From Artemisia argyi (taxonomy: Eukaryota; Streptophyta; Magnoliopsida; Asterales; Asteraceae), in assembly GCA_030686995.1 (NCBI GenBank), contig CM060691.1, positions 95,374,743 through 95,438,742 on the forward strand: a stretch of DNA of 64,000 nt. Direction: 5' to 3'. Positions 13,001 to 24,912 of the stretch are shown in pieces (position 1 is the first letter of the stretch; the number at the start of each line of letters is the position of its first letter). A program made the position numbers and the translations under genes. Under the pieces are notes generated by a model. That model was not told the origin of the DNA, did no database searches, and saw nothing but the letters and a program-made list of their open reading frames with translations.

Positions 13001-13716
13001 AATTAGTTTTTATTAAGCACACCCTAGTTTTTATATTTTTCCTAGCTTTTATATAAGTTGAAACATTAGTTCAAATGGTAATTAATTAATAAATAGAATA
13101 GTAATTAGTAAAATAGTTTAAAAATACATAAAACCAACTTTTTATAATTTTTTAAGATTCCTGTGATGGTTAATTAGATATGTAAATTTTTTCTTAATTA
13201 TCTAAGTCCTTTTAGTATTTTTAATAATTTAAATCAGTTTAATTAGTTAATTAATAAGTAATCAGTAATTAATTAATAATAAATAATTAAATAGTGTAAA
13301 AATAATTTTTCTTTTTCTAAAAATTTTCTTTATTTATTAGGATTGAATAAACATTAATTTCACTCCCGTGGCCTTTTTTAGTTAATCAGTTTTACTTTTA
13401 ATCACGTACGTCAGTATACGTTTATAATTAAAACGTACGTTTTTAGGTTTTAGCTCGTTTCTTCCTAATCTAAATTCACGTGATCAATCATATACCTTTC
13501 CTAAGCTATTTCATTTCATAATTCTCAAATAATTCTCCTCACAACTCTTTCATGTGAAAAATCACCCGATCACAAGCACGCTAAAGCACAATTCACACCT
13601 CGTCGGGACATAACGACCCGGGGAAACACTGTACTTCCACGGAGATTGACTGTAGGAAGTTTGACCTTGTTGACCATTTACCTAGTCGATTTAGGTTGAC
13701 CGTTTGGAGCCAATCA
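10054..13716 (+). mobile_element. 5' LTR of Athila-like gypsy element
   Basis: A 3663-bp LTR starting TGATGAGTG and ending GGAGCCAATCA, directly followed by AATT and the PBS. Its ends and body match, in opposite orientation, the segments 18044-21140 and 24913-28797. The upstream portion (about 10205-10560) is an imperfect array of 30-45-bp units around TTTGGTCCCT and CAAAAATGGTCC. The body is rich in AATAAGCTTA-type words. A CTCCCTCCGTTTTAAAT word near 10690 resembles one MITE end but has no partner. Confidence 0.8.
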
Positions 13717-13721
13717 AATTT

Positions 13722-13739
13722 TGGCGCCGCTGCCGGGGA
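13722..13739 (+). other. Primer binding site complementary to tRNA-Asp
   Basis: TGGCGCCGCTGCCGGGGA differs at one base from the exact complement of the plant tRNA-Asp 3' end and lies 5 bases after the LTR terminus. tRNA-Asp priming is typical of the Athila lineage of Ty3/gypsy. Confidence 0.8.
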
Positions 13740-14267
13740 GGTGTGTGCGTTTCTGTAGCGTCTTTTGAGATTAGTGTTATTTCACCATCATCACTGTAAA
13801 AATACCATCACTTTTGTAAATTTTAAATCAAAACATAAAAAAGTCATTAACACTTTTCCTAAAGTGTTAACAACACCAAAAAAATAAACAAACAACAAAA
13901 CAGATCGTAACGTTTTCTATATCGTGCTTCTTTTAAGGTGATTCTTAAAGAGATACGATTTTGGTAAACGAAACGATACCAAAAATATTGTCCAAAAGTT
14001 TTTAACCCATACACAAAAACCCAAAAACATCCGTCTTTTCTTGTGAATAATAATTATACATAAAAATAAACCGTCGCAAACCAAGACAGAACACCTACCA
14101 ACTGGGGTGTGGACATTAATAAGTTCCCAAACATAAGATTAAAACTTGCCTTTGTATCCCTGTGAGTGGTGTACCTTTCTTAAAGAAGCCACTTGCTTGT
14201 GATTATTAGTTTAAGTTTACTGTCGTTTTGCCTCGATTTTGTTTTGATTAAGTTTGTTTTTTAGTGC

Positions 14268-15928
14268 ATGCGCACTCGTTCTTCAAGGTCTACGAGCCCA
14301 TTACGTGAGCTTGTTAGGAAACCTCGAAGACCTCGTAGACGTTCAGCACCAACAGTCGGATCTGAGATCCGTACTGTTGCCACATCTGCTGTCACCATGG
14401 CGGAAGACCGCCCCATGTGTGAGCTTCTCCAAGCACCCATCGAGGGTTACGGAGATGCCATTGTTGTTCCAGCCATCGTTGCTGATAATTTTTAGCTCGA
14501 AACCGGGTTACTCAATCTTGTAACCTCAAGTCAATTCTACGGTTTTGAAAGGGACGATCCTCATGCTCAATTCGATGGTTCAATAAAATCACATCGACCA
14601 TCAAGTACAAGAATGTCCCTTGTGAAGCAATCAAACTTATTCTCTTCCCATTCTCCCTCGAGGGACAAGCCCGGATTTGGCTTGAAAAACAACCTCCTCA
14701 ATCTATTGAGACATGGGAAGATCTTGTTAAAAAATTTGTGAATGAATTCTTCCCTCCTTCCAAGACCACGAGTCTTAAAAACGAAATCACCAAGTTCACT
14801 CAAAAGTATGATGAATCATTTGGTGAAGCGTGGGATCGTTTCAAAGAATTACTTCGCAAGTGTCCACATCATGGTTTCTCAGAGTTGATGCAACTCGATA
14901 CTTTCTACAATGGCGTGAGCCAAGCTGATCAGGATTCTCTCAATGCCTCCGCGGGAGGTAATTTTTTGAGTAGAACCACCAAAGAAGCTTTGCAAATAAT
15001 AGAAAACAAGTCCAAGGTCCGCTCTACACGAAGCAAGCCGATTGTTTCTCAAATCAATGCGGGTCCTTCCACTTCATCTTCTGTGGGTCAATCTAGCACG
15101 GATGCTAAGATTGACAAGCTCACTGAAGCTATTCAAGCTTTGGTTCTCGCCCAACAAAAGAAAGTTTCATTTCCACAACATCCTCCACCTGCTGAGGTTA
15201 AAAAAGTGGAAGTCTGTGTGACTTGTGGTGGGCCGCATGCCTACTATAATTGCACAGCTACTGATGGTACTCCATATGAAGCTCATGCTGTTGCCGGGTC
15301 CCAAAATCAAGGAGGCAATCAATATCCCCCTCCTATGGACCCGAACTATCGATCTCATCACTATCCTGGACCTCCCGGTTTTAATCAAAACCAAAATGTC
15401 CAAAACCGTGGCCAAAATCAAAATAGAGTAAACCAAGGTTTTCAAAACCAAGGTAACTTCAATCAGGGTCACGGTTTTCAAAATCAAAACCAAGGTTTCC
15501 AAAATCAAGGTTTCCAACATCAAGGAAACTTTAATCGAAAGCAAGGTCAGGGTAATTTCCATCCGGGATATTTTCATGGAAACAACAACCCTAATCAGGG
15601 TTATTTTCAAAATCAAGGTCCCAATCTGAACAATCGAGCTCCAAATTTTCCTAATCCGAATCAAGCCATTGTTCCAACTGGGCCTTCATCTGACGAGTTG
15701 TTAAAGCAATTCATGAAGTCCCAAGAAGCGTTGAACAAGATGTTGGTCAGCCAGATTTCTGATATCAAAAAGTCTTTAAATGATCGACCCTCGGGCTCAG
15801 GTACTACTTTACCGAGCAATACGATCGCTAACCCGAGGGGTGATGCTAAGGCGATCACAACAAGAAGTGGTGCTTCATATGATGAACCCGCGATTCCTAC
15901 TACCTCTTCTTCCTCTCCTCAAAGGTAG
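14268..15928 (+). pseudogene. Decayed gag of the Athila-like element
   Basis: The frame opens with an Arg-rich N-terminus at 14268. A GAG-to-TAG-type change gives a stop at 14493-14495, in NF-stop-LETG. A one-base deletion near 14569 shifts the frame, after which a 396-codon stretch (from 14738) is open. It contains the retrotransposon gag core (EAWDRFKELLRKCPHHGF), a CVTCGGPHAYYNC half zinc knuckle, and a long Asn/Gln/Gly-rich region (about residues 185-310 of that stretch). A further one-base shift near 15925 ends it. Gag forms the virus-like particle. This copy cannot make an intact protein. Confidence 0.8.
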
Positions 15929-16176
15929 TGGAACGTGAACCTGAGGTGACAAAGGACAAGGTGCAAACTACTAGCTCACGAAGTACAACACACGTCCAAC
16001 CTCAGGTTATTCCAGAAACCAGATGTAAGCCTTGAGTTGTCTTTGAACCACCAGAAACTCCAGTGGACAACCCTAAATCCAAAACTTCTATTCCTTACCC
16101 ATCACGTCTCAATGAACAAAAGCTCCGCGAAAAGGCTAGTCACCAAACGGATAAATTTTTCTAAATCTTCCAAGAT
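15929..16176 (+). pseudogene. Gag-protease linker with stops
   Basis: In the frame of the downstream protease, this stretch continues the gag sequence (KVVEREPEVT and on). TGA at about 16034 and TAA at about 16162 interrupt it. It is therefore broken coding sequence rather than a spacer. Confidence 0.6.
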
Positions 16177-16818
16177 TTGCACTTTGACATTAGCTTCGCA
16201 GACGCTATTCTCTTGACGCCCAAGTTTGCATCAACAATCAAGAATCTGTTAAGTAATAAGGAAAAACTCTTCGAGATGGCAAGAACTCCTCTGAATGAGA
16301 ACTGCTCAGCAGTTCTTTTGAAAAAGCTTCCCAAGAAGCTTGGAGACCCCGGGAAATTTCTCATTCCTTGTACTTTTCCGGGTATGGTTGAATGCTTCAC
16401 CTTGGCCGATCTAGGTGCTAGCATTAACCTGATGTCATATTCTGTGTGGAAGAAACTCTCTCTTCCCGAACTCACTCCTACGTGCATGACTTTAGAGCTT
16501 GCCGATCATTCAATTTCTCGTCCACTTGGCATTGCCGAGGATGTGTTCTTTAAAGTGGGAAAGTTCCATTTTCCGGCAGATTTTGTGATTGTTGACTTTG
16601 ATGCCGATTCAAGGGTCCCTCTCATTCTTGGAAGGGGATTCCTTATAACTGGGCATGCTCTCATCGATGTATTTGAGCAAGAGATCACATTGCGTGTTGG
16701 AACGGAAGCCATCACCTTCAACCTAAATCAAACTTCGAGATACTCCTCCAATTATGACTCTGAATTGGTGAACCAAATAGATGTCATCGATGTTGCTGCT
16801 GAGGAGTACGCTCAATAG
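16177..16818 (+). pseudogene. Aspartic protease region of the Athila-like element
   Basis: A 213-codon segment with the lineage-typical active-site variant LADLGASINLM (Asp kept, D-L-G rather than D-T-G) at about residues 77-87, LPLGIAEDVFFKVG-like flap region, and LILGRGFLITG at about 147-157. A TAG at 16816-16818 separates it from RT, which is in the same frame, so gag-pol was one polyprotein. It would release gag and pol products in the particle. Confidence 0.75.
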
Positions 16819-17139
16819 GTTTTAGGTTTCATTGATGATTCTTCGAGTGAAAACCTCACTCAATCTTCTCATCCCATCATTGCCAATTCTTTTCCTTCCC
16901 TCACTCCGTTTGAGGGAAGTGACTTCGTCTTAGAAGAAATTGAGGCCTTTCTCAAAAGTGATTCGGTTCCCGATGGAATCGATAACCAAGAGATTGACCC
17001 CGAGAGGGATATTCTCTTACTTGAGAAATTATTAAACGAAGATCCCTCTCCTATTCCTGTTCTACCACAAACACTTCATAAGGAGGAAGTCAAAAATGTT
17101 GAGAAAACTGATGACTTTCCTGAGGTTGAACTTAAAGAC

Positions 17140-18043
17140 TTGCCGCCTCATCTTGAATATGCATTTCTGGAGGGTGATGATAAATTACCAGTGATAATTG
17201 CTAAAGATTTAAGTGTCGAGGAAAAGGCTGCTCTAATAAAGGTTTTGAAGTCACATAAGCAACCAATTGCTTGGAGATTCTCCGACATCAAGGGCATTGA
17301 CCCTGAATTTTGTACCCACAAGATTTTAATGGAGGATGACTTCAAACCAGCGGTCCAACAACAAAGAAGGGTGAATCCAAAAATTCATGAGGTTATCAAA
17401 CAAGAAGTTTTAAAACTTCTTGATGCCGGTTTGATTTACCCTATCTCGGACAGTCCTTGGGTGAGCCCAATACACTGTGTTCCAAAAAAGGGTGGCATTA
17501 CTGTTGTCACAAACGAGGAAAATGAGTTGATTCCAACTCGATTGGTTACGGGTTGGTATGTCTGTATTGACTATCGCAAGTTAAATGACGCCACCCGCAA
17601 AGACCATTTTCCTCTGCCCTTTATGGATCAGATGCTCGAGAGACTAGCAGGGAATGAGTATTATTGCTTCCTCGATGGTTTCTCGGGTTACTTTCAGATT
17701 CCCATTGATCCGCAGGATCAGGAAAAGACCACTTTCACGTGCCCCTATGGAACTTTTGCTTATAAACGTATGCCATTTGGTTTATCTAATGCTCCGGGCA
17801 CGTTTCAAAGTTGTATGATGGCCATATTTTCCGACATGATCGGGAAAACTATAGAGGTCATTATGGACGATTTTTCGGTCACTAGGGATTCGTTTCAGTC
17901 ATGTCTCTCCTATATAGACAACATGCTCAAACGTTGTGAAGATACAAGGTTATGTCTAAATTGGGAGAAGAGTCACTTTATGGTCAAAGAGGGCATTGTC
18001 CTCGTCCATAAAATTTTAAAGAACGGGATTGAGGTTGACAAAG
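17140..18043 (+). pseudogene. Reverse transcriptase of the Athila-like element, truncated by an inverted LTR
   Basis: Frame shared with the protease upstream (the stretch 16819-17139 is also open and conserved-looking). RT blocks are visible: VNPKIHEVIKQEVLKLLDAG, WVSPIHCVPKKGG, CIDYRKLNDATRKDHFPLPF, YYCFLDGFSGYFQIPI, FGLSNAPGTFQ, and the catalytic MDDFSV (F/IMDD in place of YxDD). Coding homology stops at GIEVDK. From 18044 the sequence is the terminus of a related LTR in reverse orientation, so the remaining open frame to 18198 is spurious. RNase H, integrase and the plus-strand 3' LTR are missing. Confidence 0.8.
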
Positions 18044-21000
18044 TGATTGATGCTAAACCGTCAACTTATATTGACCAAAGAATGGTCAACAATGTCAAAA
18101 AGCCTAGACCAATGCTTCCAGGTAATAACGGGTATCACCAGGTCGTTATGTCCCGACGAGGTGTGGATGGTAATCAAAACGGGTTTGTGATCGGGTGAAT
18201 TTGGACAGGAAAAGGGGTTTGTGAGTGATTACACTACTGATTTATACAATGAAATAGGTTAAATACACTATATTGACAAGACTGCAAAGTTTGAAAACCC
18301 AGAAACGTTTAAAATCTAAAAACGCGTACGTTATATTTAAATTTACGTTAACGTACGAAATAAAACGCGAGTTTTGGTAAAATAAAATACTTACAAAGAT
18401 GAAAATCACATTTTTACAATCCTAATAATAAAAGAAACTTTTTAGAAAATTAAAATTAATTTTTACACTATTTAATTAATTATTATTAATTAATTACTAA
18501 CTATTAATTACTTATTAATTATTTAAATTAACTTAAATTAAAACTAATTATGCAATTACACTAAAAATATGAAAAATAAATTTGGAAAAATCTAAAATAT
18601 TATAAAACTAATTTTCAAACTTAAAATATATTTTTCACACTATTTATCTAATTATTATTAATTATTAACTATTTAATAATATTTAATAATTACCTAAAAA
18701 ATAAGAAAATGAAAATAAAGCCTAGATAAATAAAATAAAAACTTAGAAAAGTCTAAAATATTATAAAACTATTTTTAAAACAGAAAATATATTTTTAAGA
18801 CTATTTAAATAATTTTATTAATTATTAACTAAATGTTAATTAATAAAAAGTAATATTAATTATTAAAAATACTAAATGAAAAGAGAAAATATGAAAAAAT
18901 TACAGAAATTATTTCACAACTACAGGAACTTAGGAAAATTATAAAAACAGAAAGTGCTTAAGGAAAATAAGCACTTAAGCAATAAGCTTCTTAAAAAGAA
19001 GCTATCAATTTAGGTATTTTTGGCTTTTTTGAATTTTTCTTTTTGAAAACTACTAAAATACTTAAAATCACAAACTTTAACAAAGGGACTTTTGTTGGAA
19101 ATGAAAAATAAGCACTTTGATAAGCCTAAATGGTTGGCAGATTTGGACTTTAGCTTATTAGGACTTTTAATGCTTGAAAAAGCTACTTCATAAGCTAACT
19201 ACTGACCCCTAACACAAAATAAGCTAACAACAAATGATAACAACTAGAAATAAGCAAGGAGAAACCAGATAAGTACAGTGAATAAGCTGGAATAACAAAA
19301 TAAGCTATTCCAAAATTCTATTCACAAACAGGTTAATGTGGCAATCTGTAGGCTTGTGTAGGGCCCACAGGGGTGACCCAGAGACCAAATAAGCTGGTGA
19401 ACTGATGAGATGTCCTGAGGGGCTTCAAAATAAGCTAATGAGCATGCAGTGGGGGCCACAGATAAGCTCAGAGGAAGCTAATCAACTTGGCTTATCACAC
19501 TGATGACTTAGTGTGAATGGCAAATGCAACAAGTTGCAGCCTATCATTCATGTGTCTAAATAAGCTCAAAATAATAAAATAAGCTGAGAACCGACAAGCT
19601 AGGCAGTTGAGCTCCTTAAAAGGCTGAGGAACTTGGGGTGGGGTCCACTGAAAATCTCAGTAAGAGCTTATGAAAACTACTAAGCACAACTGATGCTGGG
19701 CAGCTTATAAGCAAACAGGCCATCTAGAAGCTATGATTAAGCAGTTACTTAAGCTATTAAATAAAAAAGTAAAAGCATACAAAGAAAATAAGCCAGAAGG
19801 GCTTCTCAAAGAAGTAAGTTACACAAGCTAAGGCCAATTCACAAAGCTTATGCAGGCTTATGAATGAGGCTAATCACCCTGATGCAGGGGAGGTGACTCC
19901 CCCTGCAAGTATGTTTGAGGCAGTGTAGGGCCCACATGTAAAATCCTAAAAATGAAGTGATTATGAAAACTCAAAATTAAGCTGGTATACTACCATCCCT
20001 GAAAGGCACAAGTCCTAAAAGCAAACACTTAATTCATAATTATTCCTGGAAATATTGGATTTTCAACAAAAGGTGGGTTCTGACTTTTCACTATGACTAA
20101 TTAATTTGACTTTTCTGAGATTTAAACCTAATCTACTGACTGATTAAGTTATAATTTGCTATAAGGAAACTAAATTAAGCTACAACAATCACTTATGAAC
20201 AGATTTGAGTGGCCTAGATCACTAGAGTTCAAACAGTAAACCAATAAGGGGAGTTGCACTTAGATTCTGACTTTCTGAGCTAATATCCTAGTTTTTCTAA
20301 CTCAACTGAACAAACATAACCTAATGTGAGTGATTTCAACCAACTACAACAACATGAAACAGGCTTTATCCTAGGTAAACCAGCAAATCCAAACACCCCT
20401 ATTGTAAAGTTGTTTAAGAATTTTTTTCAAAGTAACTAGGTGGTTTAGATTGAGAAAATGAAAAACAAGTATGGATTAAGTTATATCATGACAGAATAAG
20501 CACTTATGATCCAATAATAAGCAGTTTCCCATAAGCCAACATGAACAAGCTAAATGATCTAATTTTGCAACAGTTAACCACTCAAATTGATGAGAACTAA
20601 GTCTTACTGAGATTATTAAAGTACAACCTACATAATAAGCAATAAGTGACTATTATAAGCAAAGCTGAGCATCAAATTAAGTAGTTAATAAGCAGTTTAG
20701 AACAAGCAGATATAGAAGAGCAGTTATACACAAACAAAGTTTTTATCTTTTATTGAATTCAGAAAGAAAACATTACACTGAGATTGAGAGTTAAAACACT
20801 TGATAAAAATTAAACTAAAGCTATTTCTACACTACAATTACCTACTGCCATCCAATGGCTTACAATTAACCTATTTATACTAAAAATATTAGGGTTTCCC
20901 ATCTTTGGCTTCTTGTGCTTCTATCCCCTCTGAGTTCATCCCAACCATTGGATTAGTTGTTGATAATATCAGCCTTTGATTCCCAATACGGCGCCAAAAA

Positions 21001-21140
21001 GTCTCACCTGCTTTTCCTGGTTAAGTGAGATGATAAGGAAGCTTTAATTGCTTCTTGTTTGGTTGTTGAGGTCAAAGGGACATAGAGAGGTGGGAGTGAG
21101 GTGGAGGGATGGGGAGTTGCAGAGCAGGCTAGTGGGAGAA
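18044..21140 (-). mobile_element. Athila-like LTR, minus orientation, truncated at its U3 side
   Basis: Starts exactly at an LTR terminus (TGATTGATGCTAAACC, compare TGATTGGCTCCAAACG at 24913), preceded by CAAAG (18039-18043) as candidate target duplication. It follows the same order of landmarks as the complete solo LTR: a GGTCGTTATGTCCCGACGAG-like block, an AACGCGTACGT block, a long AT-rich stretch, AATAAGCT words and an ACGGCGCC site near 20991. The last 870 bp or so are missing. The right break fuses it to copia RT. Confidence 0.75.
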
Positions 21141-22481
21141 GGTTAGCGCTTGGTGTAGACCATAAAGAGCTTTGGTAACCTTGTACACCTTGTCTGGATA
21201 TACTGCATCAATGAAGCCTGGAGGTTGAGAAACATACACCTCTTCTTCAATAGTACCATATAGAAAGGCACTTTTGACATCCATTTGGTAGACAGTGAAA
21301 CCTATGAAAGAAGCATAGGCCAAGAATAGCCTAATTGCTTCAATTCTTGCAACTAGAGCAAAAACTTCTTCATAATCCACTCCTTCTTCTTGAGTATACC
21401 CTTGGGCCACCAATCTGGCTTTGTTTTTTATCACTATTCCCCTTTCATCTTTCTTATTTCTGAAAACCCATTTGGTTCCAATTGCCCTGTAACCTTTGGG
21501 CAAATCAACCAGTACCCAAACCTTCTGAAGTTTGAACTGAAGAAGCTCTTCTTGCATTGCTTCAACCCAGCTTGAATCATCTAAGGCTTTTGTAATGTTT
21601 TTGGGTTTTATTTGTGAGAGAAAGCATGAAAACAGGCATATGTGGGCAACTTCATGGTTCTTTTCTTCATACACAGCTAGGATAAACCCATCTTTGTCTG
21701 AAGATAAGACTTGAGTTCTTGTTTTAACCCCAGAATCAATGCTGCCAATCACATTATCAATGGAGTGATCTTTGAGAATCCTTGTGTTGTGTGTTGTAGG
21801 AACATCATAAGAAATTGGAAGGTTTCCAATTCCTACATTTTCTGGTAAGAAATCATCTGATAGTGCATTTAATGGTTTAGCAGGACCAATTTGTGAACTG
21901 GCAGTACCATCTGTTGAACTGGCAGCACCATCTTGTGAATTGGCAGTACCATTTTCATTTTCAGAATTTTCTTGATTCCTTTGATCTTGAGTTCCATGAT
22001 CATCTTCAGTACCTTCATTTGTTGTATTTGAAGGCTCTTCATGACTTGAAGATGAATCCAAATCTTTCCAAATTGGCATCAATATGTAATCTTGATCCTC
22101 ATTTGTTTCAACATTGTCTTCAAAATCTGCATTATCATTAGTATTTGTACCTGTGACAGGCACATAATTCATAGATTCTGAAAGCTTATCAATGTCAAAA
22201 CACCAATCTGGTCCAATGCCTGCAACATTTGGTAGTTTCTCTTGAAACTCTATGTGCAGATTTTCTTCCACTAGCCTAGTGCATCTATTATACACCCTAT
22301 AGGCCTTACTTTGCAAAGAATACCCTATCATGTAGCCTTCATCAGCTTTTCCTTCAAACTTTCTTAGATGATCTTTGGTATTGAGAATAGTGACATGACA
22401 TCCAAAAGGTCTCATAAAACTTAAAGATGGTGTTCTACCAAATAAAAGTTCATAGGGAGTCTTTCTATGAGGTTTAATCAC
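21141..22481 (-). pseudogene. Copia element A: integrase C-terminal part and N-terminal RT, truncated
   Basis: The minus-strand frame reads from [12 protein letters not shown] (end of the integrase region) through an acidic Thr/Asn/Ser-rich linker, then [67 protein letters not shown] and [10 protein letters not shown]. Homology ends there at the junction with the Athila-like LTR. The catalytic YVDD block, RNase H and the 3' LTR are deleted. A TAG at about 22529 (Trp-to-stop type) separates it from the integrase core upstream. Confidence 0.8.
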
Positions 22482-22526
22482 AAGAACCCTGTTCTGTACA
22501 TAACAAGCAGTACCTACAGCTTCAGC

Positions 22527-23113
22527 CTAAAATGAAATAGGTAACTTAGAGTCTACTAACATTGTTCTAGCAGCCTCTATAAGAGTTCTATTTTTTCTTT
22601 CTACTACTCCATTTTGCTGTGGGGTTCTAGCTACACTATATTCTCTTTTTATTCCTTTTTCTTTGCAAAATTCATCCATAACTCTATTCTTGAATTCTGT
22701 CCCATTGTCACATCTAATTACTTTTACTTTCTTATCTATTTGGTTTTCTATTCCTGTAATATAGGACTTAAGGATTTCACTTGTTTCATCCTTAGTTCTC
22801 AAAAAGAAAACCCAAGAAAATCTGCTGTATCATCAGTAACCACAAGACAATATTTTTTACCATTCAAGCTATTCACAGAAGTAGGACCAAAGAGGTCCAT
22901 ATGAAGCATGTATAAAGCTTGAGAAATTGAGTTATGGGTCTTGGGCTTACAAGAAGCTCTATGTTGTTTGCCTTTTAGACAATCAACACAGGTTTGGTCA
23001 TTTTGAAAAATCTTTTTGGGTAAACCTCTAACCAAATCATATTTTGCAATTGTATTGATTGTTTTAAAGTTTACATGACCAAGTATTCTATGCCAAAGCA
23101 TAGATTCATCCAA
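22527..23113 (-). pseudogene. Copia element A: integrase core and GAG-pre-integrase zinc-binding region
   Basis: Two overlapping pieces. 22799-23113 carries WHRILGHVNFKTIN and CVDCLKGKQHR, the HHCC zinc-binding region, and HMDLFGPTSV with the first catalytic Asp. A one-base deletion at about 22825, in the DD-Y-S-R region, moves to 22527-22802, which carries RCDNGTEFKN (second Asp) and [15 protein letters not shown] (Glu). The DDE set is visible but split across frames. Confidence 0.8.
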
Positions 23114-23164
23114 TGAGGCTTTTGCTTCTAGACAGGTTAAACTCTCTTTAGGAACAATGTTCTT

Positions 23165-23620
23165 TTAATCAACAATGTACATAGTGTTCTTTCTAGGGAT
23201 TTTAAGAAGAATCTGACTTTCATCAGGAATTTTAAAATCAGGAGAAAGTACAATGCATTCAGTGTCAGTAAAAAGAACATTTTTCTTTGTGTCACACATT
23301 TGTGAGACACTTAAAAGATTAAACTGTAGTTCTTTCACAAAGTACACATTTTCAAAATCTAATTTACTGGTTTTAATTGTACCTTTACCAGTAATCTTTC
23401 CTTTGATTCCACCCCCAAAGGTAACATATCCTCCATCAAATGATTTGAAGTCTGTGAGGTAAGACATGTTGCCTGTCATGTGCCTTGAACATCCACTATC
23501 TACATATCCTTGATCAGCAATATCATTTGAATGTTCCTGCACATGTATACACATATTAGTTTCCTTGGGGTACCCAAGCCATGACTGACTTGGGTTTGCC
23601 TCGTGCATCAATGTAATCAA
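23165..23620 (-). pseudogene. Copia element A: protease region
   Basis: Contains YVDSGCSRHMTGN, the copia-type DSG aspartic protease site with the following conserved segment, and FVKELQFNLLSVSQMCD. It ends in a single TAA in the frame that continues into the pre-integrase region (23113). A frameshift in the overlap with the upstream coding piece (23556-23620) breaks it from gag. Confidence 0.75.
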
Positions 23621-24912
23621 ACCTTTTTAGGACTGTTGATGCACCATTTGATTGGAGTGGTCTCCAGATCCAACATGCTGAGGACTTAACAGCATTCTCA
23701 TTTTTAACACATTTTGTGGTTTTTGGTCTGACAGTACCATTTTTGGCAGTACCATTTGGTCTAGCAGGACTTTTTGGTTTTGGTCTCCAATTTTGTGTTT
23801 TAACCACATAATCCCTTTCAATGAGACTTTTCACAACTCTTGGTGTATGTTTGAAAGTATTACTTGCACCCTTAGTAGTGAATTTTGGGTAAACAGGCTC
23901 ATTTGGTCTAACAGTATGATTGACTTTTGGTGTGTTAGATTTCACAGAACCTTTTCTGGGGTTTGTTTTATTTGTTTTAGACTTTGATGTACTCCCAGAA
24001 ACCCAATTGTTAAAATAAGCATGAGTATGATTAAAACTACCACAGTAATAGCATGCTTTATTGTATATAACAAAATTATCACCAAGTTGGTGTGACTTAA
24101 GATTGTTCCAATTTCTCTTACTACCTCTAGGTTTGCTACTACATTTAGCACAACATTCAACAGTTTTTAGAACAACTTTAGTCTTTGTTATACTCTTTAT
24201 ACTTTTAGGACTGGTTGGTCCTACTTTGTTTCCTTTCTTAGAAATAGTCTCTTTCCAATTCTCATCAGATGTCCAACCTTCAATAGATGTATCATCTGAG
24301 CTCTTATCAGTGAGCACCTTTTCTTTGGAGAGTGAAGTATCACTTGCACTCTCAAAAGGTTCACTATTTTCTACAGGTTTTACTTTTTCTAGTGGTTTAT
24401 GAGTGAGTTCATGTAAACCTGATTCAACAAGATCTATACCTGGGGGACAGGGAATTCCTCTGTAAGGAGGTGGGCATGTGTTGTATCCAATCCCAGATTT
24501 GATTTTCTTGTTCATTTGGTTTTCAACTATACTTTTAGTACATGCAGAAGCATTTTCTAAAGTTGTAACAGTTAGTTGAATATTATCTTTTGCTTGTTTC
24601 ACTTTAGCAAACTCAGTTCTTAACAGATTTATTTCAGCATCTTTTAAGAATATATATCTATTAAGAATAGCTTTTGTGTCAGAAAAGGTGAGTTCATTTT
24701 CTCTAAAGTGAATTATCTGTTTCTCAAGTTTGGCCATACCACACTTATGATTAACTAGGTCTTGATGAGTTTTTCTTTCTTCTACTTTCAGTTCATCATA
24801 AAGTTTTCTTAAGATTTCTAATTCTTTAAAAACTTCACAAGTAGCAGAACATTTAGTAATTTGTACCTCAGGATTGGAGAAAGCCATTAAAGCCATTTCA
24901 TTCGAAGATGAC
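23556..24912 (-). pseudogene. Copia element A: gag-to-protease linker, coiled-coil-like
   Basis: An open stretch from the insertion point of the solo LTR. It begins in the same frame as the gag piece at 28803-30007 once the LTR and one copy of the ATGAC duplication are disregarded. The first 130 residues are Lys/Glu/Leu-rich and probably helical. A CYYCGSFNHTHAYF second zinc-knuckle-like motif follows at about residue 280, then a basic Thr/Pro/Asn-rich tail. Any start codon inside it is incidental. Confidence 0.7.
24908..24912. repeat. Target-site duplication ATGAC, left copy
   Basis: ATGAC directly precedes the LTR terminus at 24913 and is repeated at 28798-28802 after the other terminus. 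A 5-bp duplication is the expected footprint of gypsy integrase. Confidence 0.9.

Noticed and set aside
15167..15664. 165-codon minus-strand open frame rich in Ile/Leu/Thr
   Set aside because: Antisense of the Asn/Gln-rich gag segment; no start context or domain.
20985..21002. GGCGCC-containing sites at 20991 and near 27795 as primer binding sites
   Set aside because: They lie inside LTR bodies and have no adjoining LTR terminus.
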